From: Kaistella faecalis
Lineage (GTDB): Bacteria > Bacteroidota > Bacteroidia > Flavobacteriales > Weeksellaceae
Assembly: GCF_019195395.1 (NCBI RefSeq)
Contig: NZ_CP078067.1
Span: 1,689,783-1,753,782 of the forward strand
Length of the DNA: 64,000 bases
Direction of reading: 5' to 3'
The stretch's first letter is position 1; every line of letters begins with the position of its first letter. Of the stretch, positions 26,106 to 35,141 are shown in pieces. The notes under the pieces are model-generated. The model saw only the letters and a list, made by a program, of their open reading frames with translations, was not told the origin of the DNA and searched no databases. A program made the position numbers and the translations under genes.

Positions 26106-26486
26106 TTAGTTCTGCCAATGTTCAACTTTCAAAATTTCGATTCTTCTTTCGCCGTCTTTAAAAGGATATTCTACGATGTCACCCACTTTATATCCCATAG
26201 TTGCCAGCGCCATATCGGACAGGATTGAATGTTTGTTCTTTTTCGGTTTTGCCTGCTCAACGCCCACAAAAATATATTCTTCTTCTTTGTTTAGGGTGTG
26301 GTCTTTTACAGTAACTACGCGGTCTACCGTCACTACATCTTCGGGAAGTTCCCTTCTTCTAACCTGCTTTGCATTCCGCAGTTCGGAAGTAAGTCTTGCT
26401 TCTTCGTTTGGGGTTACTTTTTTTCTTCTGAGGTGATCCTTAATTGCGTCGTAGATTCCGGTTGTTAAAATTATGTTTTCTGACAT
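26106..26486 (-). CDS. GreA/GreB C-terminal-domain protein, Rnk-like
   Basis: A 126-aa protein. The start at 26486 (MSENIILTTG) is chosen over the longer frame at 26531. The C-terminal half has the FKBP-like Gre domain (SILSDMALATMGYKVGDIVEYPFKDGERRIEILKVEHW). The N-terminal part is only about 50 residues of helix, so the long coiled coil and acidic tip of GreA are missing. This resembles Rnk-type proteins, which bind RNA polymerase without cleavage activity. A housekeeping GreA is presumably elsewhere. Confidence 0.75.
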   Translation of the reverse strand: MSENIILTTGIYDAIKDHLRRKKVTPNEEARLTSELRNAKQVRRRELPEDVVTVDRVVTVKDHTLNKEEEYIFVGVEQAKPKKNKHSILSDMALATMGYKVGDIVEYPFKDGERRIEILKVEHWQN

Positions 26487-26820
26487 TTCTGTATATTTTT
26501 TTGAATTCATGACATGCTTTATGCGATCCAACGCAGGCTGTAAACATCAAAAGACGTTTTGCCTGTGAAAACACATCAAATGGTATTGAGATTAAAATGT
26601 TGGAATTCCCTGTCTTGGACCCGACAGGGTTTAATTGATGAAGTCTTTGGAACTTTTCAGAAATGAATCAGTATGCAAATAAAGCAAGGACAGCAAAAGC
26701 CTAGATATACCGGTTTCGGATAAAAAGAATGATGTGACCATTAACTTATTGAATTGATTTTTACAAACTTAAGAAATAACCATTTACTAAACAAGTGTTT
26801 AGCATAAATTAACATTGCGG
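26487..26820. other. Intergenic region with two small inverted repeats
   Basis: No gene is visible. It contains CCCTGTC/GACAGGG arms at 26608-26629 (8-base loop) and a near-continuous palindrome CTAAACA-AG-TGTTTAG at 26787-26802. The first may be a weak terminator; the second looks like an operator. Confidence 0.5.
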
Positions 26821-27213
26821 CTACAACCTGAATTTTCGGTTTTCCTTTTTTTCCGAGAGTTGTTTTTTTGCCTGAATTCTTTTTTCTACCTGCCTTTTGC
26901 TTGGTTTTGTAGGTTTGCGGAGTTTTGGTTGGAAGAGCGATTTATTGACCAGATCAAGAATTTTCTCAGTGGCCATCTTTTTATTCTGAAGTTGGGTTCT
27001 GCTTTCGGAAACGGTGAGCTGAAGAATACCCTCAAGATTAATCCTGTTTTTTAGTTTTACCGCAATTAATTCTTTTTCTTCTTCTTTAAAAAAATCACTT
27101 TCACTAATATTCCACATTACGGTTACAGAAGTTTCTACCTTATTTACGTTCTGTCCGCCTGCGCCGCTGCTGCGGGAGGTTCTGTATGTAAGCTCCTTTG
27201 TGAAATTTTTCAT
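26821..27213 (-). CDS. arfB: Ribosome-rescue peptidyl-tRNA hydrolase ArfB (YaeJ)
   Basis: A 130-aa release-factor-like protein with the GGQ catalytic motif at residues 19-21 (SSGAGGQNVNK). It lacks the codon-recognition domain of RF1/RF2. The basic C-terminal tail (KPTKPSKRQVEKRIQAKKQ, about residues 97-115) is the feature that inserts into the empty mRNA channel of stalled ribosomes. It follows menE by 14 bases in an argS-menE-arfB run, an arrangement with no obvious functional link beyond ArgS and ArfB both serving translation. Confidence 0.92.
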   Translation of the reverse strand: MKNFTKELTYRTSRSSGAGGQNVNKVETSVTVMWNISESDFFKEEEKELIAVKLKNRINLEGILQLTVSESRTQLQNKKMATEKILDLVNKSLFQPKLRKPTKPSKRQVEKRIQAKKQLSEKKENRKFRL

Positions 27214-27227
27214 GTAGATAAGAATGG

Positions 27228-28274
27228 CTAAAACAAATGTAGCAATTCTTTGCGGTTAATTTTTCCGTTGGGAATCCTGGGAAATTGAGGAATAAAGTGA
27301 ATTTCCTTTGGAAGATGATTCTTTGAGAATTTTTTTTCGATCTCTTTAAAGGCCAGTTCCAGCTGCATGGAGACGTTAGAATCTCTATTTCCTTCAATCA
27401 CTGAAATCAGTTTCTGTCCCAATTTTTCGTCTTTAATCCCAAGAAAAGCCACTTCATTATGCAGATGTCTCTTAAGTAAACTTTCAAGTTCTTCGGGATG
27501 AATTTTAAGTCCACCGGAATTGATTATATTATCGATTCTGCCTAAAAATTTAAATTCATTTTCTCCTTTTAGCTCGACTAAATCATTCGTCTGAAGAATT
27601 TCTGGATTAAGTTTTGGTGCTGAAATCTGTAAGCAGGATCTTTCATCCAGACAGATTTTTATACCTTCAAATACAGAAAAGTATTCTTCGGCTAAGGGAT
27701 AAATCTGTTTCAAAGCAATATGAGAAAGCGTTTCGCTCATACCGTAAGTTTCGTAAATATGGGGTGAAGGATGATGGATGTCGGGTGACAGTTGCTTACG
27801 AATTTTAGTTTTTAAACTTTCAGAAACCTGAGCGCCACCAATAATTAAGTTTTTAAGGAAACGGATTTTGTCTAAAGAATTTTCAACCTGGAGCGGCGAC
27901 ATCGCGCAGAAATCAACTTCCTGTTCAAAATTTACCAGCGGTTTTGAGGAAGGGGTTGCAATAAGCAGTTTCAATTGTCTTTCTACAGCCCGTACCACCA
28001 TCATCTTACCCGAAATGTATTCGACGGGAAGACAAACTAATGCAGTGTTGCCCGGTTTTAAATTCAGGAAATCACAAGTCATCTTTGCAGAATTCAGCAT
28101 TCTGCTTTTTTCGATTTGAAAGATTTTTGGAATTCCTGTCGAACCTGAAGTTTGGACTGAAACATCATGAGAATCTGATAGCCATTCTTTTAAAAAAGAA
28201 ATCACTTTTTCCTCAAATTGGGTTCGGGGAGAAAGTGATTCCGGATTAATATTTTGCGTAAAATCGATGATCAT
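27228..28274 (-). CDS. menE: AMP-binding enzyme, probable o-succinylbenzoate-CoA ligase
   Basis: A 348-aa short adenylate-forming enzyme. The P-loop is TSGSTGIPK at residues 42-50. ETYGMSETLSHIALK and GRIDNIINSGGLKIHPEELESLL are the later core motifs, and FPRIPNGKINRKEL holds the C-terminal catalytic Lys. The small size with a truncated N-terminus is typical of Bacteroidota MenE of menaquinone synthesis. No other men genes are adjacent, so the substrate is inferred. Its ATG overlaps the argS stop by one base (TAATG), indicating translational coupling. Confidence 0.8.
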   Translation of the reverse strand: MIIDFTQNINPESLSPRTQFEEKVISFLKEWLSDSHDVSVQTSGSTGIPKIFQIEKSRMLNSAKMTCDFLNLKPGNTALVCLPVEYISGKMMVVRAVERQLKLLIATPSSKPLVNFEQEVDFCAMSPLQVENSLDKIRFLKNLIIGGAQVSESLKTKIRKQLSPDIHHPSPHIYETYGMSETLSHIALKQIYPLAEEYFSVFEGIKICLDERSCLQISAPKLNPEILQTNDLVELKGENEFKFLGRIDNIINSGGLKIHPEELESLLKRHLHNEVAFLGIKDEKLGQKLISVIEGNRDSNVSMQLELAFKEIEKKFSKNHLPKEIHFIPQFPRIPNGKINRKELLHLF

Positions 28275-30052
28275 TACATTCTGTCAACTGTTCCGATTCC
28301 CAGTAGTGCGAGTCCTTTTTTTATCGTTTTTCCTGTTATTGCCGAAAGTTCCAGACGGAATTGTTTGGCAGTTTCATCGTCCTGTTTCAGGATCGGGTTG
28401 TTCTGATAAAAAGAGTTGTATGATTTTACAAGTTCGTAAATATAGTTGGCCACCAAAGCAGGAGATAGCGTCTCAGCAGCTTTAGAAACCACGTCTTTGA
28501 AGTTGAGCAGATTCATAATCAAATCTTTTTCGGAATCATTGATTTCATACTCAGAAATGGTTTGCTCCTGATAATCTGCTTTGGTCAGCAAAGACTGAAT
28601 TCTTGCGTAGGTGTATTGAATGAAAGGCCCTGTATTACCGTTGAAATCGATACTTTCTTTCGGATTAAACAGCATTTTTTTCTTCGGATCCACTTTCAGC
28701 ATGAAATATTTCAAAGCGCCTAAACCTACAATTTCGTAGGATTTTTCTTTCTCTTCTTCGGTAAGGTTCTCAAGTTTTCCCAGTTCTTCTGCTTTTTCTT
28801 TGGCAGTATCCACCATTTCCTGCATCAGATCATCCGCATCCACTACGGTTCCTTCACGGGATTTCATTTTGCCTTCGGGAAGTTCTACCATTCCGTACGA
28901 AAGATGGTAAAGATTTTCAGCCCAACTGTATCCGAGTTTCTTCAGGATTTTAAACAGTACATCGAAATGATAATCCTGCTCGTTACCTACCGTATAAATT
29001 AATTTCTGGATGTTGTTTTCTTTGAAACGCTGAACCGCGGTTCCCAAATCCTGTGTCATGTAAACCGATGTTCCGTCGGAGCGGAGGAGTAATTTGTGGT
29101 CCAGACCCTCGTCAGTCAAATCGCACCAAACCGAACCGTCGTCTTTTCTGTAGAGAACACCGCTGAGTAAACCTTCCTGAATGAGGTCTTTCCCCAATAG
29201 ATAGGTGTTGCTTTCATATTGAACCTGATCGAAGTCGACGCCCAGCTTTTTATACGTTTGGCCGAAACCTTCATAAACCCAGGAGTTCATTTCGTTCCAA
29301 AGGTTTCTTACGCTTTCATCACCTTTTTCCCAGTCCAAAAGCATTTTCTGCGCCTCCAGGATAATGGGTGCCTGTTTTTTTGCAGTCTCTTCATCATGCC
29401 CTTGCGCTACCAAATCAGCGATTTCCTTTTTATAGTTTTTGTCGAATGCGACGTAATAGTTCCCCACGAACTTATCACCTTTTGTCCCGGTAGACTGTGG
29501 CGTTTCCTGATTGCCGAATTTTTCCCAGGCGAGCATTGATTTGCAAATATGAATTCCGCGATCATTAATGATTTGGGTTTTGATCACATCGTAACCATCT
29601 TCTTTAAGGATTTGTGCCACCGAGTAGCCCAATAAGTTATTACGGATATGTCCTAAGTGAAGCGGTTTGTTAGTGTTTGGGGAAGAATATTCTACCATAA
29701 CGGTTTGGTTTTTCTTCTCTGCGGAGTCAAAATTTTCTTTTACGTAATTAAAATTATCGAGGAAGAAACTGTTTTTGATTTTCAGATTCAGAAATCCTTT
29801 TACTACGTTGAAGTTCTCGACAAAGTCCGCTTGCGTTGAAAGTGCGTCGCCAAGTTCCATCGCAATAAGATCAGGACTTTTCTTAAGGACTTTCACCAAA
29901 GGAAAAGTAACGATGGTGAAATCACCTTCGAAACCCGTTTTGTTCTGCTGTACTTCAAGTTTGACGTTGTTTCTCTGGTTTACATCATCAATCTGAAAAA
30001 CATTTTGAACGACTTCAGCGATTTTGTTCTCAATAATATCTTTAATATTCAT
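28274..30052 (-). CDS. argS: Arginyl-tRNA synthetase
   Basis: A class I aminoacyl-tRNA synthetase, 592 aa from the ATG at 30052 (MNIKDIIENKIAEVV). The further upstream ATG at 30073 overlaps a -7-like box (30071-30078), so the shorter form is preferred. The HIGH motif is HLGH in NTNKPLHLGHIRNN, and the KMSKS equivalent is GKMKSREGTVV. The N-terminal Add-1-like domain and the C-terminal DALR anticodon-binding domain are present. It heads argS-menE-arfB. Confidence 0.95.
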   Translation of the reverse strand: MNIKDIIENKIAEVVQNVFQIDDVNQRNNVKLEVQQNKTGFEGDFTIVTFPLVKVLKKSPDLIAMELGDALSTQADFVENFNVVKGFLNLKIKNSFFLDNFNYVKENFDSAEKKNQTVMVEYSSPNTNKPLHLGHIRNNLLGYSVAQILKEDGYDVIKTQIINDRGIHICKSMLAWEKFGNQETPQSTGTKGDKFVGNYYVAFDKNYKKEIADLVAQGHDEETAKKQAPIILEAQKMLLDWEKGDESVRNLWNEMNSWVYEGFGQTYKKLGVDFDQVQYESNTYLLGKDLIQEGLLSGVLYRKDDGSVWCDLTDEGLDHKLLLRSDGTSVYMTQDLGTAVQRFKENNIQKLIYTVGNEQDYHFDVLFKILKKLGYSWAENLYHLSYGMVELPEGKMKSREGTVVDADDLMQEMVDTAKEKAEELGKLENLTEEEKEKSYEIVGLGALKYFMLKVDPKKKMLFNPKESIDFNGNTGPFIQYTYARIQSLLTKADYQEQTISEYEINDSEKDLIMNLLNFKDVVSKAAETLSPALVANYIYELVKSYNSFYQNNPILKQDDETAKQFRLELSAITGKTIKKGLALLGIGTVDRM

Positions 30053-30083
30053 CTTCAAAATTTTGAATGACAAATATACGGAA

Positions 30084-30112
30084 ATAAAAAAACCACTCCG
30101 AAGAGTGGTTTA
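30084..30112 (-). terminator. Terminator of the susC-susD operon
   Basis: Perfect stem AACCACTC / GAGTGGTT with a TTCG-type loop (CGAA on plus) and a T-run on minus, about 25 bases past susD. TTCG tetraloops are very stable. Confidence 0.85.
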
Positions 30113-30134
30113 TTAATTATAAAAACTTAGTTAC

Positions 30135-31760
30135 TTAGTTTTTATCCCAGATAAGTTTGGTTTGCATTGTATCACCTCCAATTGCAGCTGATGCAGCAGC
30201 ATAATTTTCGGCATTCAATGTTTGGATAACTGTTGGATAGTATAATCTAGTTGGTAAATCAGTAAGACCAGCGATTAGCGGTTCAAATACATAAGTTGTA
30301 GCTCCGGTTGTAGGATCTGGTACGTTCAATGCATAAGTCTCACCAGGTAAAAGAAGAATACTTGTATCAGGATATCCTGTTCTTCTATATTCTGCCCATG
30401 CTTCATAAGGCTGCATGTAAAGCGCAACATATTTCTGAGTAAGAACATTTGCCTTTGTGGCTGGTGGAAGTGTAGCGACGAAGGCAGTGATTGCCGTGCT
30501 GCTAACACCCCACTTCTGCATTGAGGCAGTAACTCCGTTTACATAGTTGAGTTGGCTCCATCCGTTAGCCTCGCTTAATAAAAATTCTACTTCTGAATAC
30601 TCCATGAGAATTTCAGTGTAATCCGGCTTGTAAACATATTTGCTAAAGAAGTTTGCTTGTCCCGATTGTGCTGTAGACATTGACTGATCAAGACCATATG
30701 GCTGACCGGTGTAAAGGCTGAGATCTGTAGACTCAGATAGGGACCCATCAAGAATTCTCGCTTTTAGAGTCTTGTTAGGATCAGCAGCGATTTCTTCAGC
30801 AGATAATTTATTTTTGGATGCATACTTAAACAATCTTGGATCCAGTCCAAAGTTACCATTTGTACCTTTTAACAGGTCAATAAATGTTTTGGATACAGAA
30901 AAATCTGATCGGGTAAGGAAGTCATTATACATTGGTGATGGGTTCGTCTGATTTGCCTCATAAGTAACACCAACATTATCATCATTTGAAGTCATTACTC
31001 CTTGCGCAATGGCATCTGTAATGTGAGCCTCTGCTCCCGGCACTACACCTTTTACGCGGGTAGCAACTCTAAGTCTGAGTGAATTAGCAAACTTTTTAAG
31101 TTTAGTAGGATTACCGTCGAAAAGTAGGTCTCCTTTAGTAAATACTGAACTGCTAGTTTCAACCATTTCAGAAGCCTCCTTAAGCTCCTTCATAATGTCA
31201 GCATAAACCTTTGCCTGAGAAGCAAATTTTGGTTTTAAATATTCATTTGCATTCAACGCCTGGAAATCGGCATCACTATTCCCGTAAGAATAGTAAGGAA
31301 TGTCTCCGAACGTATCTGCAAGATTAAGGAATACATAAGATAACATTACTCGTGAAGCAGCGATCTGGTTAGCATTAGAGCCATAAGCACTTGCTTGAAC
31401 TGCAGTCTCAGGATCAGTGTTTACTTGAATAATCTTTTTGTAATTTGATGCAGCAGTATATAGTTGGGTCCACAGGGCATCACCACTTGTTAATCTGTAT
31501 TGGTATCTGTCTTCTTCAGTATATGCTGTTTGTGCAGAGTACTGAACCCATGGAAGTGTTACTCTTCCCGATTCAAATGAATTACGGGTTGCATCGGTTA
31601 CAATTTTGTTCGAAGCATTCCACACCCCGTAAGTCAGTGCTGTTTCGGGATTGTTTGGATTGGTATTGATTTCATCGAAGTCCTGAGTACAACTCACCAT
31701 TGCGGCGGAGGTTACTACAGATACTGCGAATGCATAAGCAATCTTTTTTATATTTTTCAT
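30135..31760 (-). CDS. SusD/RagB-like outer-membrane lipoprotein
   Basis: A 541-aa nutrient-binding partner of the SusC channel. The signal peptide has its lipobox at Cys24 (AAMVSC). The opening FDEINTNPNNPE is typical of the SusD-like subfamily 2. TPR-like helices with YSEVEFLLSEANGW follow, as does the C-terminal region NVLTQKYVALYMQPYEAWAEYRRTGYP. It follows susC by 7 bases. The ligand is unknown: no glycoside hydrolase, peptidase or regulator is attached to the pair. Confidence 0.92.
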   Translation of the reverse strand: MKNIKKIAYAFAVSVVTSAAMVSCTQDFDEINTNPNNPETALTYGVWNASNKIVTDATRNSFESGRVTLPWVQYSAQTAYTEEDRYQYRLTSGDALWTQLYTAASNYKKIIQVNTDPETAVQASAYGSNANQIAASRVMLSYVFLNLADTFGDIPYYSYGNSDADFQALNANEYLKPKFASQAKVYADIMKELKEASEMVETSSSVFTKGDLLFDGNPTKLKKFANSLRLRVATRVKGVVPGAEAHITDAIAQGVMTSNDDNVGVTYEANQTNPSPMYNDFLTRSDFSVSKTFIDLLKGTNGNFGLDPRLFKYASKNKLSAEEIAADPNKTLKARILDGSLSESTDLSLYTGQPYGLDQSMSTAQSGQANFFSKYVYKPDYTEILMEYSEVEFLLSEANGWSQLNYVNGVTASMQKWGVSSTAITAFVATLPPATKANVLTQKYVALYMQPYEAWAEYRRTGYPDTSILLLPGETYALNVPDPTTGATTYVFEPLIAGLTDLPTRLYYPTVIQTLNAENYAAASAAIGGDTMQTKLIWDKN

Positions 31761-31767
31761 TGTTTAA

Positions 31768-34686
31768 TTAAAATTTAAAGTTAACGTTAAATCCGTATTG
31801 TCTTGTTGAAGGAAGTGATCCACCTTCCAGACCCTGAATATTTCCAGACCCATAAGAGGTGTTTTCAGGATCCATTCCCTTCCAAGCCAAATTCCACGCA
31901 AATAGGTTCCTACCGAATGCTGAGATTCTAACTCCTTCTAAGAAGCCACCGATAAGCGACTTAGGTAGGTCGTATCCAAGTGTTACGTCTCTTAGCTTAA
32001 TGTAGTCTGCATCAAATACATTTAAAGCATCTACAGTATTATAGTGCATCGCACCATATTGCTGTGCAGTAATGTTCCTCGTATTAGGAGTTCCATTAGC
32101 TAATACGCCTTCTAAAGTAATACCGCCAGCTCTGTTCCCGCCAAAAGCAGATTCTTCGATCATCCCCGAGTACATTCCCCACATATGTGAGGTAGAGAAA
32201 TATTTACCTCCTTTCTGCATATCAAATAAGAATGATAAACTTAGGTTTTTGTATTTCATGGTATTTCTGAGACCCATGTTGTAATCAGGTAATGTAGAAC
32301 CTAAGTTTTTGATTCCTGAAGCTGCGTAACGGCCGTTTGAGCCAATTACCTTATTTCCGTTTGCATCATAAACAAAATCTGTTCCATAAATTGCACCGTA
32401 AGATTCGCCCTCAACCGCTAATAAACGGGCTCTAAACGGAGCATTGGTTAACTGGTAAGTAGTTACGTCTTCATATAGTTTTACGATTTCGTTTTCGTTC
32501 TTAGCAAAGTTCCAGTTAAGAGTCCAGGAGAAATCTGCTGTTTTAACCGGAGTTACAAAAACCATTGCTTCAATACCTTTGTTACGGATTTCACCTGCGT
32601 TGATCAGGTTCGTTCTGAATCCTGTTGCAGGGTCAATAGTTAATGGGAGAATTGCGTCCGTAATATTAACATCGTAGTACGTAACATCTAAACCAAATCT
32701 GTTTTTGAAGAAATTGGCTTCAATACCAATCTCTTTGGTTTCTTTCATTTCCGGAAGAAGATCTGGGTTGTTATTTTGTGTGCCTAACGTATATCTTGGA
32801 GCGCCACCGAAGTTTGTCGGTTGGTTAAATACATTGGTTAGCTGGTAAGGAAGATAATCACTCGCTATTCTTGCCCAACCAGCTCTAATTTTACCGAATG
32901 ACAGCCAATCTGTTTTCAAGACGTTAGAGAAAACAAAACTACCTGTTACAGAAGGATAGAATCCGTCGGCAGCAGTTGTACTGAACCAGTCGTTTCTACC
33001 TGTTGCTTCAATGAACAATGTTTCCTTAAATCCTAAGGAAACTGACCCAAAAACAGAATTTACTCGTCTGTTATTATCATCGTTTTGAGCCAAAGGTGTG
33101 TCAATACTGTTTTTTAAGTTGTAGAAATTAGGTTGTACGAGACCACCTACAGTCTGTCCGAAAAGCCTGCTTAACTTAGAGTTTCTTCTGTTTGCTCCAA
33201 CGAAAGTGTTCAAGGTGAAATCATCAGAGATTCTAGGATTCCAGTGAATACGCCCTTCATAATTAAACTCGGAAAAATTTCTTGAACTGGTTTCATAACC
33301 TGAAGTTGATTGAGAACCAATTGCTACACGGGAATCATTATCCTGTGCGTAGATATCCGCATACACCTTACCTACAACATATAAATTATCTAGAATGTTA
33401 TAAGTTAAACCAGCGTTACCGTAAAATCTGTTTCTTCTGTCGTTCGAAACGTTTTCGTAGATTGTCCAGTATGGGTTGTCAGAATAAAGAGGCGTTCCAT
33501 CGTCCCAAGCTGTCCTGTTCCAGCTTCTTTGATTTCCGTTTGCTAATTTATAGTCTTTCAGTTTAGAGAAGTCAAGCTGTCGTTGTCCCCACTGGTAGAA
33601 TTTTTGAGCTACAGAGTTATCACCATATCCCTGTTCAGGTCTGTTGAAACCGTGAGTCTGTACAAAATTCAATCCTGTTTCAACTTTAAGTTTTTCACTC
33701 AGCTCACTATTAAGGTTAATAGCAAAATTGTGTTTCTTGATACTACTGTTTGGTACGATACCAGAAATGTCTGTATTTGTATACGAAACCCTTAGATTAG
33801 ATTTCTCGAAAGATTTAGATACCGCGATATTATTCGTTAAAGTAATACCTGTATTAAAGAAAGAATCTACATCGTGCTCAGGCGCAACCCAAGGAATAGT
33901 CTTCAGATAATCGCCTGCAAATTCAGGGTCAAATGCGTTCCATGGTAAGTACATCAAGTTTGGATCATACTTAGGCCCCCATGACTCATCCATACCATAG
34001 TCATTAATGTTATATGTTTGACCATTAATTTCCACCGTCTCGAAAGTGTCAGCTAAACCACCTCCATAGTAATTCTGTAGCTGTGGACGGATGTAAATTG
34101 ATTCAAAAGAAACACCTGTGTTAAGCTCAATAGAAGTTTTGCCTCTTTTTGCCTGCTTAGTAGTGTAAATAATCACCCCGTTGGAGGCTCTTGAACCATA
34201 AAGTGCGGCTGCCGGGCCTCCTTTCAATACTGTTACTGATTCGATATCGTCAGGATTGATATCGAAAGTCGTATCACCATAATCTCTACCTCCGGCACCT
34301 CTTTGAGTATTAGTGTCATTGATGTTACTATTGTCTAATGGAACACCATCAACAATAATTAAAGGTCGGTTTTCTCCGATAATTGAACTTACCCCTCTCA
34401 TGGTAATTCTGGTAGAACCTCCCATTGAAGACGGAGAAGTTACCGTAACCCCCGCTACATTTCCGGATAAAGCACTTAGGGCGTTGTTTTGCCCAGCATC
34501 GGAGATAGTTTCTCCACTCACTTCCTGAGCGGCATACCCGATAGACTTTTTCTCTCTTTTAATACCCAAAGCCGTTACTACAACGCCCTCGATATCCTGC
34601 GTTCTAGCGGTGTCTACCTGTGCATTCACTAACGCAAATGAGGAGGTTAAAACTACAGCTAAGACGCTTGTTGTTAGTTTCTTCAT
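31768..34686 (-). CDS. SusC/RagA-like TonB-dependent outer-membrane channel
   Basis: A 972-aa TonB-dependent transporter: signal peptide 1-22, then a plug domain starting directly at QDIEGVVVTALGIKREKKSIGYA, and a 22-strand barrel ending in the aromatic QYGFNVNFKF. The Sus signature GSRASNGVIIYTTK is present in the plug. The N-terminal carboxypeptidase-regulatory-like domain of many SusC proteins is absent. Together with the SusD-like protein downstream it would import an unidentified oligomer or peptide using TonB energy. Confidence 0.93.
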   Translation of the reverse strand: MKKLTTSVLAVVLTSSFALVNAQVDTARTQDIEGVVVTALGIKREKKSIGYAAQEVSGETISDAGQNNALSALSGNVAGVTVTSPSSMGGSTRITMRGVSSIIGENRPLIIVDGVPLDNSNINDTNTQRGAGGRDYGDTTFDINPDDIESVTVLKGGPAAALYGSRASNGVIIYTTKQAKRGKTSIELNTGVSFESIYIRPQLQNYYGGGLADTFETVEINGQTYNINDYGMDESWGPKYDPNLMYLPWNAFDPEFAGDYLKTIPWVAPEHDVDSFFNTGITLTNNIAVSKSFEKSNLRVSYTNTDISGIVPNSSIKKHNFAINLNSELSEKLKVETGLNFVQTHGFNRPEQGYGDNSVAQKFYQWGQRQLDFSKLKDYKLANGNQRSWNRTAWDDGTPLYSDNPYWTIYENVSNDRRNRFYGNAGLTYNILDNLYVVGKVYADIYAQDNDSRVAIGSQSTSGYETSSRNFSEFNYEGRIHWNPRISDDFTLNTFVGANRRNSKLSRLFGQTVGGLVQPNFYNLKNSIDTPLAQNDDNNRRVNSVFGSVSLGFKETLFIEATGRNDWFSTTAADGFYPSVTGSFVFSNVLKTDWLSFGKIRAGWARIASDYLPYQLTNVFNQPTNFGGAPRYTLGTQNNNPDLLPEMKETKEIGIEANFFKNRFGLDVTYYDVNITDAILPLTIDPATGFRTNLINAGEIRNKGIEAMVFVTPVKTADFSWTLNWNFAKNENEIVKLYEDVTTYQLTNAPFRARLLAVEGESYGAIYGTDFVYDANGNKVIGSNGRYAASGIKNLGSTLPDYNMGLRNTMKYKNLSLSFLFDMQKGGKYFSTSHMWGMYSGMIEESAFGGNRAGGITLEGVLANGTPNTRNITAQQYGAMHYNTVDALNVFDADYIKLRDVTLGYDLPKSLIGGFLEGVRISAFGRNLFAWNLAWKGMDPENTSYGSGNIQGLEGGSLPSTRQYGFNVNFKF

Positions 34687-34711
34687 ATCAAATTAAATTT
34701 TTTCATTGTAG

Positions 34712-34743
34712 CAAATGTGCAAAACTTTCACAATATGACCAAA
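34712..34743 (-). promoter_or_regulatory. Candidate promoter of susC
   Basis: Read on minus, -33 TTTG (34740-34743), a 20-base spacer, and -7 CACATTTG (34712-34719), one base off TAnnTTTG. The spacing fits the Bacteroidota sigma factor. Confidence 0.4.
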
Positions 34744-34849
34744 CATTTTGTTAAATAATTCTTAATAATATAATAATTGTACTGCGTAGCCATATAATAT
34801 CTAAAGAATGTGTTAAATCTGTGAATTTGTCAAAATTTGTGCCTTTTTT

Positions 34850-34863
34850 ATGATAATTATCAT
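34850..34863. promoter_or_regulatory. Perfect 14-bp palindrome, candidate operator
   Basis: ATGATAATTATCAT, about 160 bases upstream of susC. It resembles half of a Fur-type box, so metal-responsive control of susC is possible but unproven. Confidence 0.35.
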
Positions 34864-35141
34864 GTGGTATTATTTAAAGTGGTAAAATGATATAAGTTTT
34901 TCGCAGTGTTTTTTGCTGATTCTGTAGTGAAAATTAAGTTAAATTAAGTTAATCAAGTATTAATTTTTGAATTGTAATATCATGATAATCGGTGTTTTAT
35001 CCTCCATTTACCTGATTAAACATTAGAATGCGTTGGCACATAATTCTTTTTTTTATTTAGGATATCGAAGGGCTTCCATTCACTTTAAATATTTGTAATT
35101 TTACACCGCAAATTATTGGAAGTACCTCGCATAAAAGGATA

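Larger units (their letters stand above)
34687..35141. other. Divergent intergenic region, susC and rnhB
   Basis: 455 bases without a gene. It contains the candidate susC promoter, a 14-bp perfect palindrome at 34850-34863, and a direct repeat of TTAAATTAAG-type sequence near 34931-34951. It is otherwise very AT-rich. Confidence 0.6.

Noticed and set aside
26608-26629. Rho-independent terminator after arfB
   Set aside because: The CCCTGTC/GACAGGG stem has no adjacent T-run on either strand and lies nearly 200 bases from arfB.
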